The translations under genes were made by a program, and so were the position numbers. This document shows, one piece after another, positions 29,620 to 40,972 of a stretch of DNA of 64,000 nt. The first letter of the stretch is position 1, and the number at the start of each line of letters is the position of its first letter. Below the pieces are notes generated by a model. It worked only from the letters and a program-made list of their open reading frames with translations. It ran no database searches and was not told the origin of the DNA. Origin of the DNA: Thermococcus sp. 21S7 (GTDB taxonomy: Archaea; Methanobacteriota_B; Thermococci; Thermococcales; Thermococcaceae); NCBI RefSeq assembly GCF_012027615.1, contig NZ_SNUT01000006.1, positions 124,001-188,000 on the forward strand. The letters run 5' to 3'.

Positions 29620-30864
29620 CTAGGGTCTAAAAGAGTTTAGGATGTCAAGGTATCTCTCAAGATGCCTTGTTATAACGAAGTTCTCCCTGACACGCTCTTT
29701 CGCCCTCTCACCCATTCTCTCCGCGACCTCGGGGTGTTTGAGGAGGTAAAGCACCTTTTCTGCGGCCTCATCAACGTCCCTCACGAGGAAACCGGTTTCA
29801 CCGTCAACTATCTGAAGCAGGATTCCCCCAACGGCCCTTCCGACCACTGGTTTCTCCTTCCACATAGCCTCTGTGACCGTCAGCCCAAAGCCCTCCCTTA
29901 TGGACATCTGCAGGACAACATCGCTGGCCCTCTGGAAGGCGTTGACCTCCCTGGCATGGACCCCGTTGAGGTTTGTCAGCACTTTCACATCGTAGTCCTC
30001 GCCTATCTTTCTCAACGTCTTCTCAAAGTACACCCAGCCCTCCGGGTCGTCGTGGGCCATAACACCCACCAGAAGCAGCTGGACATCGGCGACTTTCTCC
30101 TTGACCTTCCGGTACACATCGATGATGTCAAAGATTCCCTTCCAGGGATCAAAGCGGGCAACCTGGGTGATTACTGGCCTCTCCGGATCAACGTCGAACC
30201 TTTCAAGTGTTTTAAGCACTTCGGTCTCGCTGAGCCCCATGTTCTTTTCGCTCAAGGGGTCGATTGACGGAGGCATTATCACGACTTTGCTCCCCTCAAG
30301 GTCTCCGCGCACGTAGTCCTCCATGTGGAATATGTATGTGTCATACTTCGCCACGAAGCCCCTGAGGAACTCCCAGAACTGCATGTTGGGGTCGCTTAGG
30401 TCTATGTGGCACCGCCAGATCCAGGGCTGTTTTTTCTTGTAAAAGTCTATGAGCGCCGCCGGCTGGGGGTCGTGGATGAGCACGTAGTCAAAGGCATCCA
30501 GATCAACGTCGAGGGAGTTCTTTCTGTTTGTCTCAATATAGAGGCGCTTCATCTCGTCCGTTAGCCGGAGCTCACTGTTCCCCTGAAGGGCGTTATGAAA
30601 GCCCTTGGTCACGTTGAAAAACTCATCGCTGCCTTCAATGACGAACCATCGGGCGTCCACTCCGACGTCCCTCATGAGCGGTATGAGGTTGTGGAGTATC
30701 TCCGCAACCCCCCCACCAAACGATGTCGAGTTCACGTTGGCAAAGGCCGCCCCTTCTACCAGCTCGGCCTTCTCCCGTATTCTGTTCAGGACGTCCTCAC
30801 CGATTATTCCCTTGTAGTCCCGGAGCTTTTTTCCCTGTCCTCCAAATTCCGTTACTTCGAACAT
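29620..30864 (-). CDS. treT: Trehalose synthase TreT (trehalose glycosyltransferring synthase)
   Basis: A 414-residue GT4-type retaining glycosyltransferase. NVNSTSFGGGVAEIL (about residues 44-58) is the nucleotide-sugar loop, ITQVARFDPWKGI starts the second Rossmann domain, and SIREGFGLTVTEAMW carries the E-x7-E type motif. TreT reversibly makes or breaks trehalose using ADP/UDP-glucose and glucose, so it lets imported trehalose enter metabolism. It lies nine bases after malG and 29 before trmB, the same order as in the P. furiosus and T. litoralis Mal-I operons. The ATG follows GAGGTGGTGGC. Confidence 0.95.
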   Translation of the reverse strand: MFEVTEFGGQGKKLRDYKGIIGEDVLNRIREKAELVEGAAFANVNSTSFGGGVAEILHNLIPLMRDVGVDARWFVIEGSDEFFNVTKGFHNALQGNSELRLTDEMKRLYIETNRKNSLDVDLDAFDYVLIHDPQPAALIDFYKKKQPWIWRCHIDLSDPNMQFWEFLRGFVAKYDTYIFHMEDYVRGDLEGSKVVIMPPSIDPLSEKNMGLSETEVLKTLERFDVDPERPVITQVARFDPWKGIFDIIDVYRKVKEKVADVQLLLVGVMAHDDPEGWVYFEKTLRKIGEDYDVKVLTNLNGVHAREVNAFQRASDVVLQMSIREGFGLTVTEAMWKEKPVVGRAVGGILLQIVDGETGFLVRDVDEAAEKVLYLLKHPEVAERMGERAKERVRENFVITRHLERYLDILNSFRP

Positions 30865-30873
30865 GCCACCACC

Positions 30874-31710
30874 TCACTCTCCTTTCAGGGCACCAGCGGT
30901 AAGTCCGCTGACTATGTACTTCTGGAAGATGAGCGCCAGTATGACCAGGGGGATTGTCGAAATCGCAGATGCGGCCATGATATTGCCCCACGGCACCTCT
31001 CCGTGAACACCCTGGAACAGAGCTATGCCGACGGGTACCGTCCTGGCCCGGTAATCGGTGGTGAAGAGCAGTGCAAACATGAACTCGTTGAAGGCTGCTA
31101 TGAAGACTAGAAGAGCCGTTGAAAACAGGGCCGGAGCGGACAAGGGCAGTATGACCTTGTAAAGGGTCTGAATCCTCGACGCACCGTCTATCAGGGCGGC
31201 CTCATCGAGGTCTTTGGGAAGCTGGGCAAAATAGCTGAGAAGTATCCAGAGGGCCAGCGGCAGTGTCCACGCCACGTACGGAAAGAACAGGGCCTTGTAA
31301 GTGTTGATCCATCCAAGCTCTTCGATGAACTTGAACAGGTACCCTACGAGGCTTATCTGCGGGAACATCGAGACTCCCAAGACAAAAACCGGCACTATGA
31401 GTCTGCCCCTGAACCGTACCCTTGAGACTGCGTATGCCCCAAAGGCCGATATCATGACGGTTACCACCGTCACGACGGTGGCTATGATAAGGCTGTTCCT
31501 GAAATAGTCCATGAAGTGGAGGGTCGGGTCGCTCAGGACCGTTCTGTAGTTGTCCAGCGTGAACTCAAAACTGACGTAGGGGGAGCCCAAAAAGGTGGCG
31601 TCTTTTGTGAAGGAGATTATTATCATCCAGATGAAGGGAAAGAGGCACACCAATACCATTAAGACTGCCCCGACAACCAGCAGGATATTTTTAAGGAAGT
31701 TTTCGTTCAT
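30874..31710 (-). CDS. malG: Trehalose/maltose ABC transporter permease MalG
   Basis: 278 residues with six membrane helices. The EAA loop that docks on the ATPase is DEAALIDGASRIQTLYKVILPL (DEAALIDGAS then LYKVILPL), near residue 175. Length is normal for MalG, unlike the second MalG of this window. The start overlaps the malF stop (ATGA), indicating translational coupling. With malF and malE it forms the trehalose/maltose importer; no ATPase gene is in this operon. Confidence 0.93.
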   Translation of the reverse strand: MNENFLKNILLVVGAVLMVLVCLFPFIWMIIISFTKDATFLGSPYVSFEFTLDNYRTVLSDPTLHFMDYFRNSLIIATVVTVVTVMISAFGAYAVSRVRFRGRLIVPVFVLGVSMFPQISLVGYLFKFIEELGWINTYKALFFPYVAWTLPLALWILLSYFAQLPKDLDEAALIDGASRIQTLYKVILPLSAPALFSTALLVFIAAFNEFMFALLFTTDYRARTVPVGIALFQGVHGEVPWGNIMAASAISTIPLVILALIFQKYIVSGLTAGALKGE

Positions 31711-32585
31711 TTCAATCCCTCCTGGAACCTCCCTACCCTTAGATACACCACGGTAAAGCTCAGAACCGTTAGGAAGGTGAGTATTGAGATAGCGGAGCCA
31801 ATGCCGTAGTCACCGAGGTTGTAGTAGTTAAACGCCATCAGGGACACGGAGGTGGTCGCCCCGCCGGGCCCTCCACCGGTGAGGACGTATATTATGTCAA
31901 ACACCCTTAGAGCATCTATCGTCCTCAGGGTAACCGCAACTATCAGAACGGGTTTAAGCAGCGGGAGGGTTATGTGCCTAAATCTCTGGAACATGCTGGC
32001 CCCATCGATTATGGCGGCCTCATAAGTGTCCCCCGGTATGGCCTGAAGTCCCGCCAGGAGAAGAAGGGTCATGAAAGGTGTCGTCTTCCACACGTCCGCA
32101 AGAACCACCGCAAAAAATGCGCTCAGAGGGGTACCAAGCCAGTTGACGCCGCTCAGCCCAACTGCACTCAGCATCCAGTTAAAGAGGCCGTAGCTGTAGT
32201 TGTACATCAGCTCCCAGGTTCTGGCGGATATTATCGTGGGAACCGCCCACGGAATCAGCACTATCGCCCTCAAAATCCCCCTTCCCCTTATACCTTCGTT
32301 CAATATGAGGGCAAACGCCAGACCGAGTAAAGTTTCCAGGGTCACACTCACAAGTGAGAAAGACACAGTGACGAAGAGGGAGTACCAGAATTCTCGCTTT
32401 CCAAGCACGGTAATATAATTATTGAGTCCCACGAATTTAAAACCCTGAATAAAAGTTACATCCCGGTGTAAGCTTACCCAGAAGGTTCCAAGGACGGGCA
32501 CTATAATAAAAAGCACCACAAATGCCAGCATGGGAAACAGCATACCGTAAGCAAACTTCTCCTCGGTGTACTTCACTCCGCCCAT
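31707..32585 (-). CDS. malF: Trehalose/maltose ABC transporter permease MalF
   Basis: 292 residues from the ATG at 32585 (GGTGGTGCCG before it). Six hydrophobic helices begin with AYGMLFPMLAFVVLFIIV. The EAA motif is YEAAIIDGASMFQRFRHI near residue 195, the contact for MalK. No large periplasmic domain is present as in the E. coli protein, which is normal in archaea. It sits 56 bases after malE and overlaps malG by four bases. Confidence 0.93.
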   Translation of the reverse strand: MGGVKYTEEKFAYGMLFPMLAFVVLFIIVPVLGTFWVSLHRDVTFIQGFKFVGLNNYITVLGKREFWYSLFVTVSFSLVSVTLETLLGLAFALILNEGIRGRGILRAIVLIPWAVPTIISARTWELMYNYSYGLFNWMLSAVGLSGVNWLGTPLSAFFAVVLADVWKTTPFMTLLLLAGLQAIPGDTYEAAIIDGASMFQRFRHITLPLLKPVLIVAVTLRTIDALRVFDIIYVLTGGGPGGATTSVSLMAFNYYNLGDYGIGSAISILTFLTVLSFTVVYLRVGRFQEGLK

Positions 32586-32641
32586 CGGCACCACCCGGTA
32601 GTGAAAGTCGTGAATTGGGCTGAAAAGAAAAAAGAGAGCGA

Positions 32642-33994
<1,353 letters not shown>

Positions 33995-34016
33995 TTAAGG
34001 CACCTCGAAAATTGTG

Positions 34017-34031
34017 TATACTAAAAGTATA
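34017..34031 (-). promoter_or_regulatory. Palindrome over the TATA box of the trehalose/maltose operon
   Basis: TATACT-AAA-AGTATA is a perfect inverted repeat 23 bases upstream of the malE start, overlapping the A+T-rich TATA segment (ATATATAC on the minus strand). TrmB is known to bind A+T-rich palindromes at this promoter in relatives, so this is the likely TrmB operator; that link is inference. Confidence 0.5.
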
Positions 34032-34215
34032 TATGCTTTGCGGTACTGACGTAGACATTAGAATCCCCAGAGGGACAATAGCAGAAGTATGGTTAAGTGC
34101 ATCCGCCGATTGTAGAGTTACTAAAAGGGCAAATCATACACAACTCCCTGCACCTTAAGTTATGCGAAAAAACTAGGAACTGCCAAAAACATTGTTCGTA
34201 CCACCATTATACCAT

Positions 34216-34229
34216 AAGTATACATACTT
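34216..34229. promoter_or_regulatory. Second A+T-rich palindrome upstream of malE
   Basis: AAGTAT-AC-ATACTT is a perfect palindrome about 220 bases upstream of malE and 33 bases past the tgr stop. Its half-site shares AGTATA-like sequence with the proximal palindrome at 34017. The stretch 33995-34261 has no gene and is visibly A+T-rich. The site may be a distal TrmB site or a second promoter. Confidence 0.3.
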
Positions 34230-34261
34230 TAAAGCAGAAGAAAGCAGAAGGGGAACAGGTC

Positions 34262-35284
34262 TCATTCAAGAAGGATGAACTTCTCCCCTTCGATGTCCTC
34301 AAAGTAGCTGCCGATGCCGCCGACCTTCCACTCCCTGCCGTCGGCTCTGGCCGTTACGTTGGCCATCAGCGGCGTGTACTCGTAGGCTGTAATCTCCCCG
34401 TCGAGTGTTATCGGCTCCTTGGTGTCAACGAGCCTTCCGACTATCTCAGCCTTCTTGGGAAGCTGAACGAACTTCAGGAGGGTTATCAGCGTCCTTATGT
34501 TCACGAGCGAGAGGGGCTTCGGCAGGGATTCGTAGTTGATGGTCTTAACAATCTCGCTGTTGTCGAAGTAGATGGTGTAGAACCAGTGCATGTAGTTCTG
34601 GATTATCTTGGGGCTCTTGGCCCAGAATGAGTAGAACTTCTCGCGCCTCTTGTCCCTCGGAAGGGCGCCGAAAAAGAGGGCGTAGTTTATATCGCCGATT
34701 ATCCAGCTGGCCATGAGCCATGGGGCGCCGCCGGTTCTGGCGAGGATTATGTTGTCCCTCTTCAGCCAGTCGGGTATCTCCTCGAAGTTGCTTATGATGA
34801 CGAAGATGATGTCCTTCCTTGCGCGTATCTCACTCTTGAGGAGCTTGAGAAACTCGAAGGGGGTGTTTATGAGAACCTCGTGCTTGGCGGTCCTTATGAC
34901 GTACTCCGCCCGCTCAACGGTGTTATCGAATCCCTGAATAGTCCAGATCTCAGGCAGTTCTTCCCCGTGAACCTCGCGGTAGAGGTCGAGAAAAGCGACC
35001 TTAAGGTTCTCGATGTCCTCGATGAAGTCCTCCTTTATCTTCTCCAGAACCACCTCTGGGTTGACGGGCTTGTAGAGTCTCGGGGAGCCGTGCATGACGT
35101 CAACGAATCCCTTCCTGTGGAGGGAACTCAAGACGTCGTAAACCCTCGTGTGGGGAATGCCGCTCTCCTTCGTTATGTCGGTGGCCTTGCTCGGGCCGAG
35201 CTTGAGAAGGGTTATGTACGCCAGGCTCTCGTACTTGGTGAGACCGAGCTTCTGAAGTTTTTCAATGATTTCCTCTTCCTTCAT
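34262..35284 (-). CDS. tgr: Tgr/TrmBL1, global regulator of sugar metabolism
   Basis: A 340-residue TrmB-family protein. The N-terminal winged helix runs from KLGLTKYESLAYITLLKLG to HTRVYDVLSSLHRKGFVDV, and the C-terminal effector domain includes LPEIWTIQGFDN and ends KVGGIGSYFEDIEGEKF. Its position beside neopullulanase and the maltodextrin transporter is the same as for Tgr (TK1769) in T. kodakarensis. Tgr/TrmBL1 binds TATCAC-N5-GTGATA sites, repressing glycolytic and activating gluconeogenic genes when sugar is absent. The ATG follows GGAGGTTTCGAT, with a TATA-like CTTAAAAA about 22 bases upstream. It is divergent from the neopullulanase gene. Confidence 0.9.
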   Translation of the reverse strand: MKEEEIIEKLQKLGLTKYESLAYITLLKLGPSKATDITKESGIPHTRVYDVLSSLHRKGFVDVMHGSPRLYKPVNPEVVLEKIKEDFIEDIENLKVAFLDLYREVHGEELPEIWTIQGFDNTVERAEYVIRTAKHEVLINTPFEFLKLLKSEIRARKDIIFVIISNFEEIPDWLKRDNIILARTGGAPWLMASWIIGDINYALFFGALPRDKRREKFYSFWAKSPKIIQNYMHWFYTIYFDNSEIVKTINYESLPKPLSLVNIRTLITLLKFVQLPKKAEIVGRLVDTKEPITLDGEITAYEYTPLMANVTARADGREWKVGGIGSYFEDIEGEKFILLE

Positions 35285-35325
35285 ATCGAAACCTCCAAAT
35301 TTTTAAGCTTCACTCGCAATAGTTT

Positions 35326-35342
35326 ATTCATCAGTAGTGATA
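35326..35342. promoter_or_regulatory. Degenerate Tgr-type site between tgr and neopullulanase
   Basis: Read on the plus strand: ATTCAT-CAGTA-GTGATA. The right half-site is perfect; the left matches at three of six positions. It lies about 15 bases before the neopullulanase GTG start and 42 bases before tgr, so it could serve either gene. Weaker than the sites at 14894 and 37378. Confidence 0.35.
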
Positions 35343-35356
35343 CTTGGGTGGGGAAA

Positions 35357-37306
35357 GTGTATAAAATTTTCGGGTTCAAACCGGACGACCGCTTCGGCAG
35401 GGTCGCCGAGGTGGAGTTCTCGGTACCCGCGAGGGGAAGCTACGCCTATCTCCTCGGCAGCTTCAACGCATTCAACGAGGGCAGCTTTAGGATGCGGCGG
35501 AAAAGGAACAGATGGAGCATAAAGCTGGGGCTCCCCGAGGGAATCTGGCATTACTGCTTTTCTCTGGACGGAGAGTTTTTGCTCGATCCCGAGAATCCAG
35601 AGAGGGAAACCTACAGACGCCTCTCATACAAATTCGAGAAGAAAGTGAGCGTGGCGAGGATAGTCGGGGAGGGGGAGTTCTTCCACAGACCGAGCGCCAC
35701 CTACCTCTACTCCTTCGCAGGGAGAACCCACGTGGTTTTCCGCGCACTGAAGGGAAAGGCACAGAGGGTTGTCATACGAACAGGGAACGCGGAAACCAAG
35801 ATGAGAGCCAAGGCGCACGATGAACTCTTTGAGTACTTCGAGGCGGTTCTGTCCGGCGAGGGGCCTCTGGAGTACTCCTTTGTTGTAGAATCAATGGGGA
35901 AAACCATCGAATACGGCCCATTTAATGCCGAACCCTATAAATTCCGGGCTCCTATGTGGGTTTTCGAACGTGTCTTCTATCAGATAATGCCCGATAGGTT
36001 CGACAGAGGCCTGCCAGGGACACCAATAGGGAGAGCGTTCAGGAGGGATGAGTTTCACGGCGGGGATTTAGCCGGGATAACAAAGAGGCTTGACCACCTC
36101 GAAGACCTCGGCGTAAACGCGCTCTACCTCACCCCGATATTCGAGTCCACGACGTACCACCGGTACGACGTCACCGACTACTTCAGGATCGACAGGAAGC
36201 TCGGAGGGTGGGGGGCCTTCAGGGAGCTGGTAAGGAAGCTCAAAGAGCGGGACATCAGAATCGTTCTCGACGGGGTTTTCCACCACACGAGCTTTTTCCA
36301 CCCCTACTTCCAGGACGTAGTCATGAGGGGAAAGAACAGCAGATACGGGGATTTTTACAGGGTTATCAGCTTCCCAGTTGTCCCGGAGGAATTCATGGAG
36401 ATTTTGAAATCTGACGAATCCTGGGGTGAGAGATACAAAAAGCTCAAGGGGCTAAACTGGAACTACGAGAGCTTTTACTCCGTCTGGCTGATGCCGAGGC
36501 TGAACCATGACAGCCCGGCGGTAAAGCGGTTCATCGAAGACGTTATGCTGTACTGGCTTGAGAAGGGCACAGATGGGTGGCGGCTGGACGTCGCCCACGG
36601 TGTTCCCCCCGGACTCTGGAGGGAGATAAGGAGGGCCATGCCGGAAAGGGCATACCTGGTGGGAGAAGTGATGGACGACGCGAGGCTCTGGACCTTCGAC
36701 GTCTTTCACGGCACCATGAACTATCCCCTCTACGAACTCATTCTCCGGTTCTTTGTGGAAAGGGAAATCGATGCGGGGGAGTTTCTCAACGGCCTGGAGT
36801 TGCTGAGCGCCCACTTGGGTCCCGCTGAGTACGCGATGTACAACTTCCTCGACAACCACGACACAGAGCGCTTCATCGATTTAGTCGGCGATGAAAGAAA
36901 GTATCTCTGCGCGCTGGCGTTTCTGATGACGTACAAGGGCGTCCCTTCGATATTCTACGGCGATGAGATTGGCCTCAACGGCGGAGGTGAAGGTCTGAGC
37001 GCCGGGAGAACACCGATGAAGTGGAACGCTGAAGAGTGGAACCTCAACGTGCTGAAGGCCACCAAGGAACTGGTCAGACTCAGGCGGGAGAGCCGGGCAC
37101 TCCAACTGGGTGAGTTCAGGCCCCGGGCTTTCAAAAAAGGACTCATCCTCTACGAGAGGACTTACGGCGGCGAAAGGGTTCTCGTGGGAATAAACTACTC
37201 GGAGGAAACGGCTGTGGTGAATGTGCCCAGGGAGTATGCCCCCGCGAAGGGTGGGGACAAACGCATGGAACTGGCACCCTGGTCGTTCATCGTGCTGACC
37301 AAATGA
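35357..37306 (+). CDS. Neopullulanase / cyclomaltodextrinase-type alpha-amylase (GH13)
   Basis: 649 residues from the GTG at 35357 (GGTGGGGAAA before it; the frame is open further upstream only as antisense of tgr). An N-terminal beta-sandwich domain (about 1-190) precedes the GH13 barrel. Conserved regions in order: GVNALYLTPIF, VLDGVFHHTS, DGWRLDVAHGV (nucleophile Asp), YLVGEVMDDA (acid Glu) and YNFLDNHDTER (third Asp). The N-terminal domain and the MPDRFDRG start of the barrel are typical of the neopullulanase/cyclodextrinase group. No signal peptide, so it would cleave imported maltodextrins or cyclodextrins inside the cell. It precedes the maltodextrin transporter, as in T. kodakarensis and P. 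furiosus. Confidence 0.92.
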   Translation: MYKIFGFKPDDRFGRVAEVEFSVPARGSYAYLLGSFNAFNEGSFRMRRKRNRWSIKLGLPEGIWHYCFSLDGEFLLDPENPERETYRRLSYKFEKKVSVARIVGEGEFFHRPSATYLYSFAGRTHVVFRALKGKAQRVVIRTGNAETKMRAKAHDELFEYFEAVLSGEGPLEYSFVVESMGKTIEYGPFNAEPYKFRAPMWVFERVFYQIMPDRFDRGLPGTPIGRAFRRDEFHGGDLAGITKRLDHLEDLGVNALYLTPIFESTTYHRYDVTDYFRIDRKLGGWGAFRELVRKLKERDIRIVLDGVFHHTSFFHPYFQDVVMRGKNSRYGDFYRVISFPVVPEEFMEILKSDESWGERYKKLKGLNWNYESFYSVWLMPRLNHDSPAVKRFIEDVMLYWLEKGTDGWRLDVAHGVPPGLWREIRRAMPERAYLVGEVMDDARLWTFDVFHGTMNYPLYELILRFFVEREIDAGEFLNGLELLSAHLGPAEYAMYNFLDNHDTERFIDLVGDERKYLCALAFLMTYKGVPSIFYGDEIGLNGGGEGLSAGRTPMKWNAEEWNLNVLKATKELVRLRRESRALQLGEFRPRAFKKGLILYERTYGGERVLVGINYSEETAVVNVPREYAPAKGGDKRMELAPWSFIVLTK

Positions 37307-37377
37307 ACCCACCTTTTCATTGGGGCCCCATCGTGGTCATGCCCCACATGGTTGAACAGAAAAGCGCAAGGTATATA

Positions 37378-37394
37378 TATCACTGGCAATGATA
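37378..37394 (+). promoter_or_regulatory. Thermococcales glycolytic motif (Tgr operator) at the maltodextrin operon
   Basis: TATCAC-TGGCA-ATGATA matches the consensus TATCAC-N5-GTGATA with one mismatch. It directly follows and overlaps the TATA stretch GTATATATA (37371-37379) and lies 36 bases before malE, so the bound regulator should block initiation. This is the expected place for Tgr control of the maltodextrin operon. Confidence 0.8.
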
Positions 37395-37414
37395 CTATAT
37401 CACCCAAAATTTAG

Positions 37415-38761
<1,347 letters not shown>

Positions 38762-38798
38762 AGCCTTCTCCCTTTCCTACCTTTTTGGAGGGATGAGG

Positions 38799-39698
38799 AT
38801 GAAAAAAACCACAATGATTGCCCTGTTTTTAATCCTGCCAGGAATAGCAGCGTTTCTGTTCTTCAACATGTGGCCGATACTGTACTCGATATACCTCGCC
38901 TTCACAAACGCCCAGCTCGGAAACTTTCCGATTCAGGCACCACAGGCACCGAAGCTGGCCTTCGTGGGACTCGACAACTTCAGATGGATACTGAGTGATG
39001 AGAAGTTCAGGAACGCCTTCCTCTGGACGTGGCTGTTTGTGCTGACTAGCGTCACCTTTAAGATCCTGGCAGGGATATTCCTCAGCCTGCTCTACAACAG
39101 CAAGTATGTGAAGGGCAAAATGATATATCGCTCGCTTTTGATAATCCCCTGGGCACTTCCCCTCCTGTTCTCCGTCACCGTGTGGAAGTTTATGTTCGAC
39201 CCGATTTTCGGGCCAATAAACCAGATGCTCAAATCGCTGGGGGTTCAAACCCTTCCCAACTGGATTAACGATCCATTCTGGGCGTTTCTGGCCCTTAACA
39301 TCATCGAGGTATGGCTGGCGTATCCGTTCATGATAACCGTCATAACCGCCGCCCTCCAGTCGGTTCCGGATACGCTGGTCGAGGCGGCGATAATAGACGG
39401 CGCCAGCTACTGGCAGAGGATAAGGCACGTGGTTCTGCCCATAGTCGGAAAACCGATAGCCTTCGCGACAATACTCACCAGCGCGGCCAGCTTCCAGTAC
39501 TTCATGGTGCCCTACATCTACAACGCCGGCCTCTTCGAGGACAAGTTCATACTGCTCTACGGTTTCAGGAAGGCCTTCGGCTCAACGCCCCACTACGGGA
39601 GGGCAGCGGCGGTCATGGTAATAGCAACCCTTGTTCTGGCCGTGTACATGTACATCAACGTTAAGGTAACCAAGCTCCAGGAGGGTGCCAAAGGATGA
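38799..39698 (+). CDS. malF: Maltodextrin ABC transporter permease MalF
   Basis: 299 residues from the ATG at 38799; GGAGGG sits six bases before it, whereas an ATG at 38793 is too close. Six membrane helices start with TMIALFLILPGIAAFLFFNM. The EAA motif is VEAAIIDGASYWQRIRHV (near residue 210). It pairs with the long MalG encoded next; the malG ATG overlaps this gene's stop. Together with MalE and MalK it imports maltodextrins. Confidence 0.93.
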   Translation: MKKTTMIALFLILPGIAAFLFFNMWPILYSIYLAFTNAQLGNFPIQAPQAPKLAFVGLDNFRWILSDEKFRNAFLWTWLFVLTSVTFKILAGIFLSLLYNSKYVKGKMIYRSLLIIPWALPLLFSVTVWKFMFDPIFGPINQMLKSLGVQTLPNWINDPFWAFLALNIIEVWLAYPFMITVITAALQSVPDTLVEAAIIDGASYWQRIRHVVLPIVGKPIAFATILTSAASFQYFMVPYIYNAGLFEDKFILLYGFRKAFGSTPHYGRAAAVMVIATLVLAVYMYINVKVTKLQEGAKG

Positions 39699-40963
39699 GG
39701 GGCATGAGAAAGGGTGAGGCTCTGAGGAGCCTTGTGCTCACGGCACTGGCAGTGCTCGTGATGTTCATAATACTCTTCCCCGTCTACTACATCTTTGTTG
39801 TTTCAATAACGCCGGGCTCGACCCTTGCAACAACGGAGTTCAAGCTCATACCCCAGAACGTCAGCCTCGACTCCTACAGGGAGGTGCTCTTCGGTTTCAA
39901 GGGCAACAGAATAAGCGAGAACTTTACCGGAACCATCGAGGGCACCGCACACATTCAGGACGGAAAGCTCTACGTTATGAACGGCAAGCTCATCGGAAAG
40001 GTCAAGTACGGGCCTTTCACGGGGCTTACGTTTGAGATACCGCTGTCCAGTGCGGTCTTTGAGGTTTCTGCGGGCGAAAACGTGCAGGGACAGCTGAAAG
40101 GAACCGTTAAGGGACTGTTTGTACTCACCAAGGTCAACGACGACGGAAGCATCGGCTTTGGACTCGTCAGGAACCTTGAGATTACGAACGGCAAGCTTGA
40201 GGGGACGTCCTTCTCAGGAATACTCCTCCAGGGGCCGACCAGAAGGGACTACATCGTAGTCAGGAACTCCGGAAAGGCCACCTTCACACGCATAGGAATG
40301 TTCGTCAATTCACTGTTCTTCGGCTACCTCAAGAACAGCCTCATCATAGCCGGCCTAGCGGTGCTGCTGACCCTCATCTTCGTCGTCCCTGCGGCGTATG
40401 CCTTCTCGCGCATGAAGTTCTTCGGAAGGGACCATGTGCTGTACTTCTACCTGATGTTCACCCAGGTCGCCGGAGGTCTCGGCATAGCAGGATTGATAGC
40501 GCTCTACGGTATGATCGTTAAGCTCGGTCTCTACGACAAGCTGCCGGTGCTGTCCTTCATCTACGCCGCTGGAAGCGTCCCATTCAACACCTGGCTCCTG
40601 AAGGGCTACATAGACTCCATAAGCCCTGACTTCGACGAGGCAGCCCTGGTCGACGGCGCCAGCTACCTCCAGATAATACGGCACGTGCTCCTCCCCATGG
40701 CACTGCCAGGAATAGCGACCGTTGCAATATTCGCATTCATAGGAGGCTGGACAGAGTTCATCCTGGCAAGCCTCCTCCTAACGGAGAAGAACCAGCCCCT
40801 TTCAGTGTGGATATACCTGCTCATGAGCGGCATAGGCAGGGGAATAGACTGGAGCTACTTCGCCGCGGCTGCACTGCTCTTCGCCCTGCCGGTGTTCGTA
40901 ATGTTCATGCTTGCGCAGAACTACATAAGGAGCGGCCTCACCATCGGAGGTCTGAAGGAATGA
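39695..40963 (+). CDS. malG: Maltodextrin permease MalG with large extracellular insertion
   Basis: 422 residues, about 140 longer than the other MalG in this window. After the first membrane helix (about 12-35) a polar, strand-rich stretch of about 160 residues (about 50-200, with NFTGTIEGTAHIQDGKLYV and SGKATFTRIG) intervenes before the second helix at about 210. The rest is a normal permease with EAA loop DEAALVDGASYLQIIRHV near residue 320. The inserted part lies on the outside and may contact the binding protein or long dextrins. The start overlaps malF by four bases (ATGA). Confidence 0.92.
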   Translation: MRGMRKGEALRSLVLTALAVLVMFIILFPVYYIFVVSITPGSTLATTEFKLIPQNVSLDSYREVLFGFKGNRISENFTGTIEGTAHIQDGKLYVMNGKLIGKVKYGPFTGLTFEIPLSSAVFEVSAGENVQGQLKGTVKGLFVLTKVNDDGSIGFGLVRNLEITNGKLEGTSFSGILLQGPTRRDYIVVRNSGKATFTRIGMFVNSLFFGYLKNSLIIAGLAVLLTLIFVVPAAYAFSRMKFFGRDHVLYFYLMFTQVAGGLGIAGLIALYGMIVKLGLYDKLPVLSFIYAAGSVPFNTWLLKGYIDSISPDFDEAALVDGASYLQIIRHVLLPMALPGIATVAIFAFIGGWTEFILASLLLTEKNQPLSVWIYLLMSGIGRGIDWSYFAAAALLFALPVFVMFMLAQNYIRSGLTIGGLKE

Positions 40964-40972
40964 GGTGATATC

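Noticed and set aside
34880-35356. In-frame extension of neopullulanase into the tgr gene
   Set aside because: Antisense of tgr; the GTG at 35357 has a ribosome site and starts the conserved N-terminal domain.
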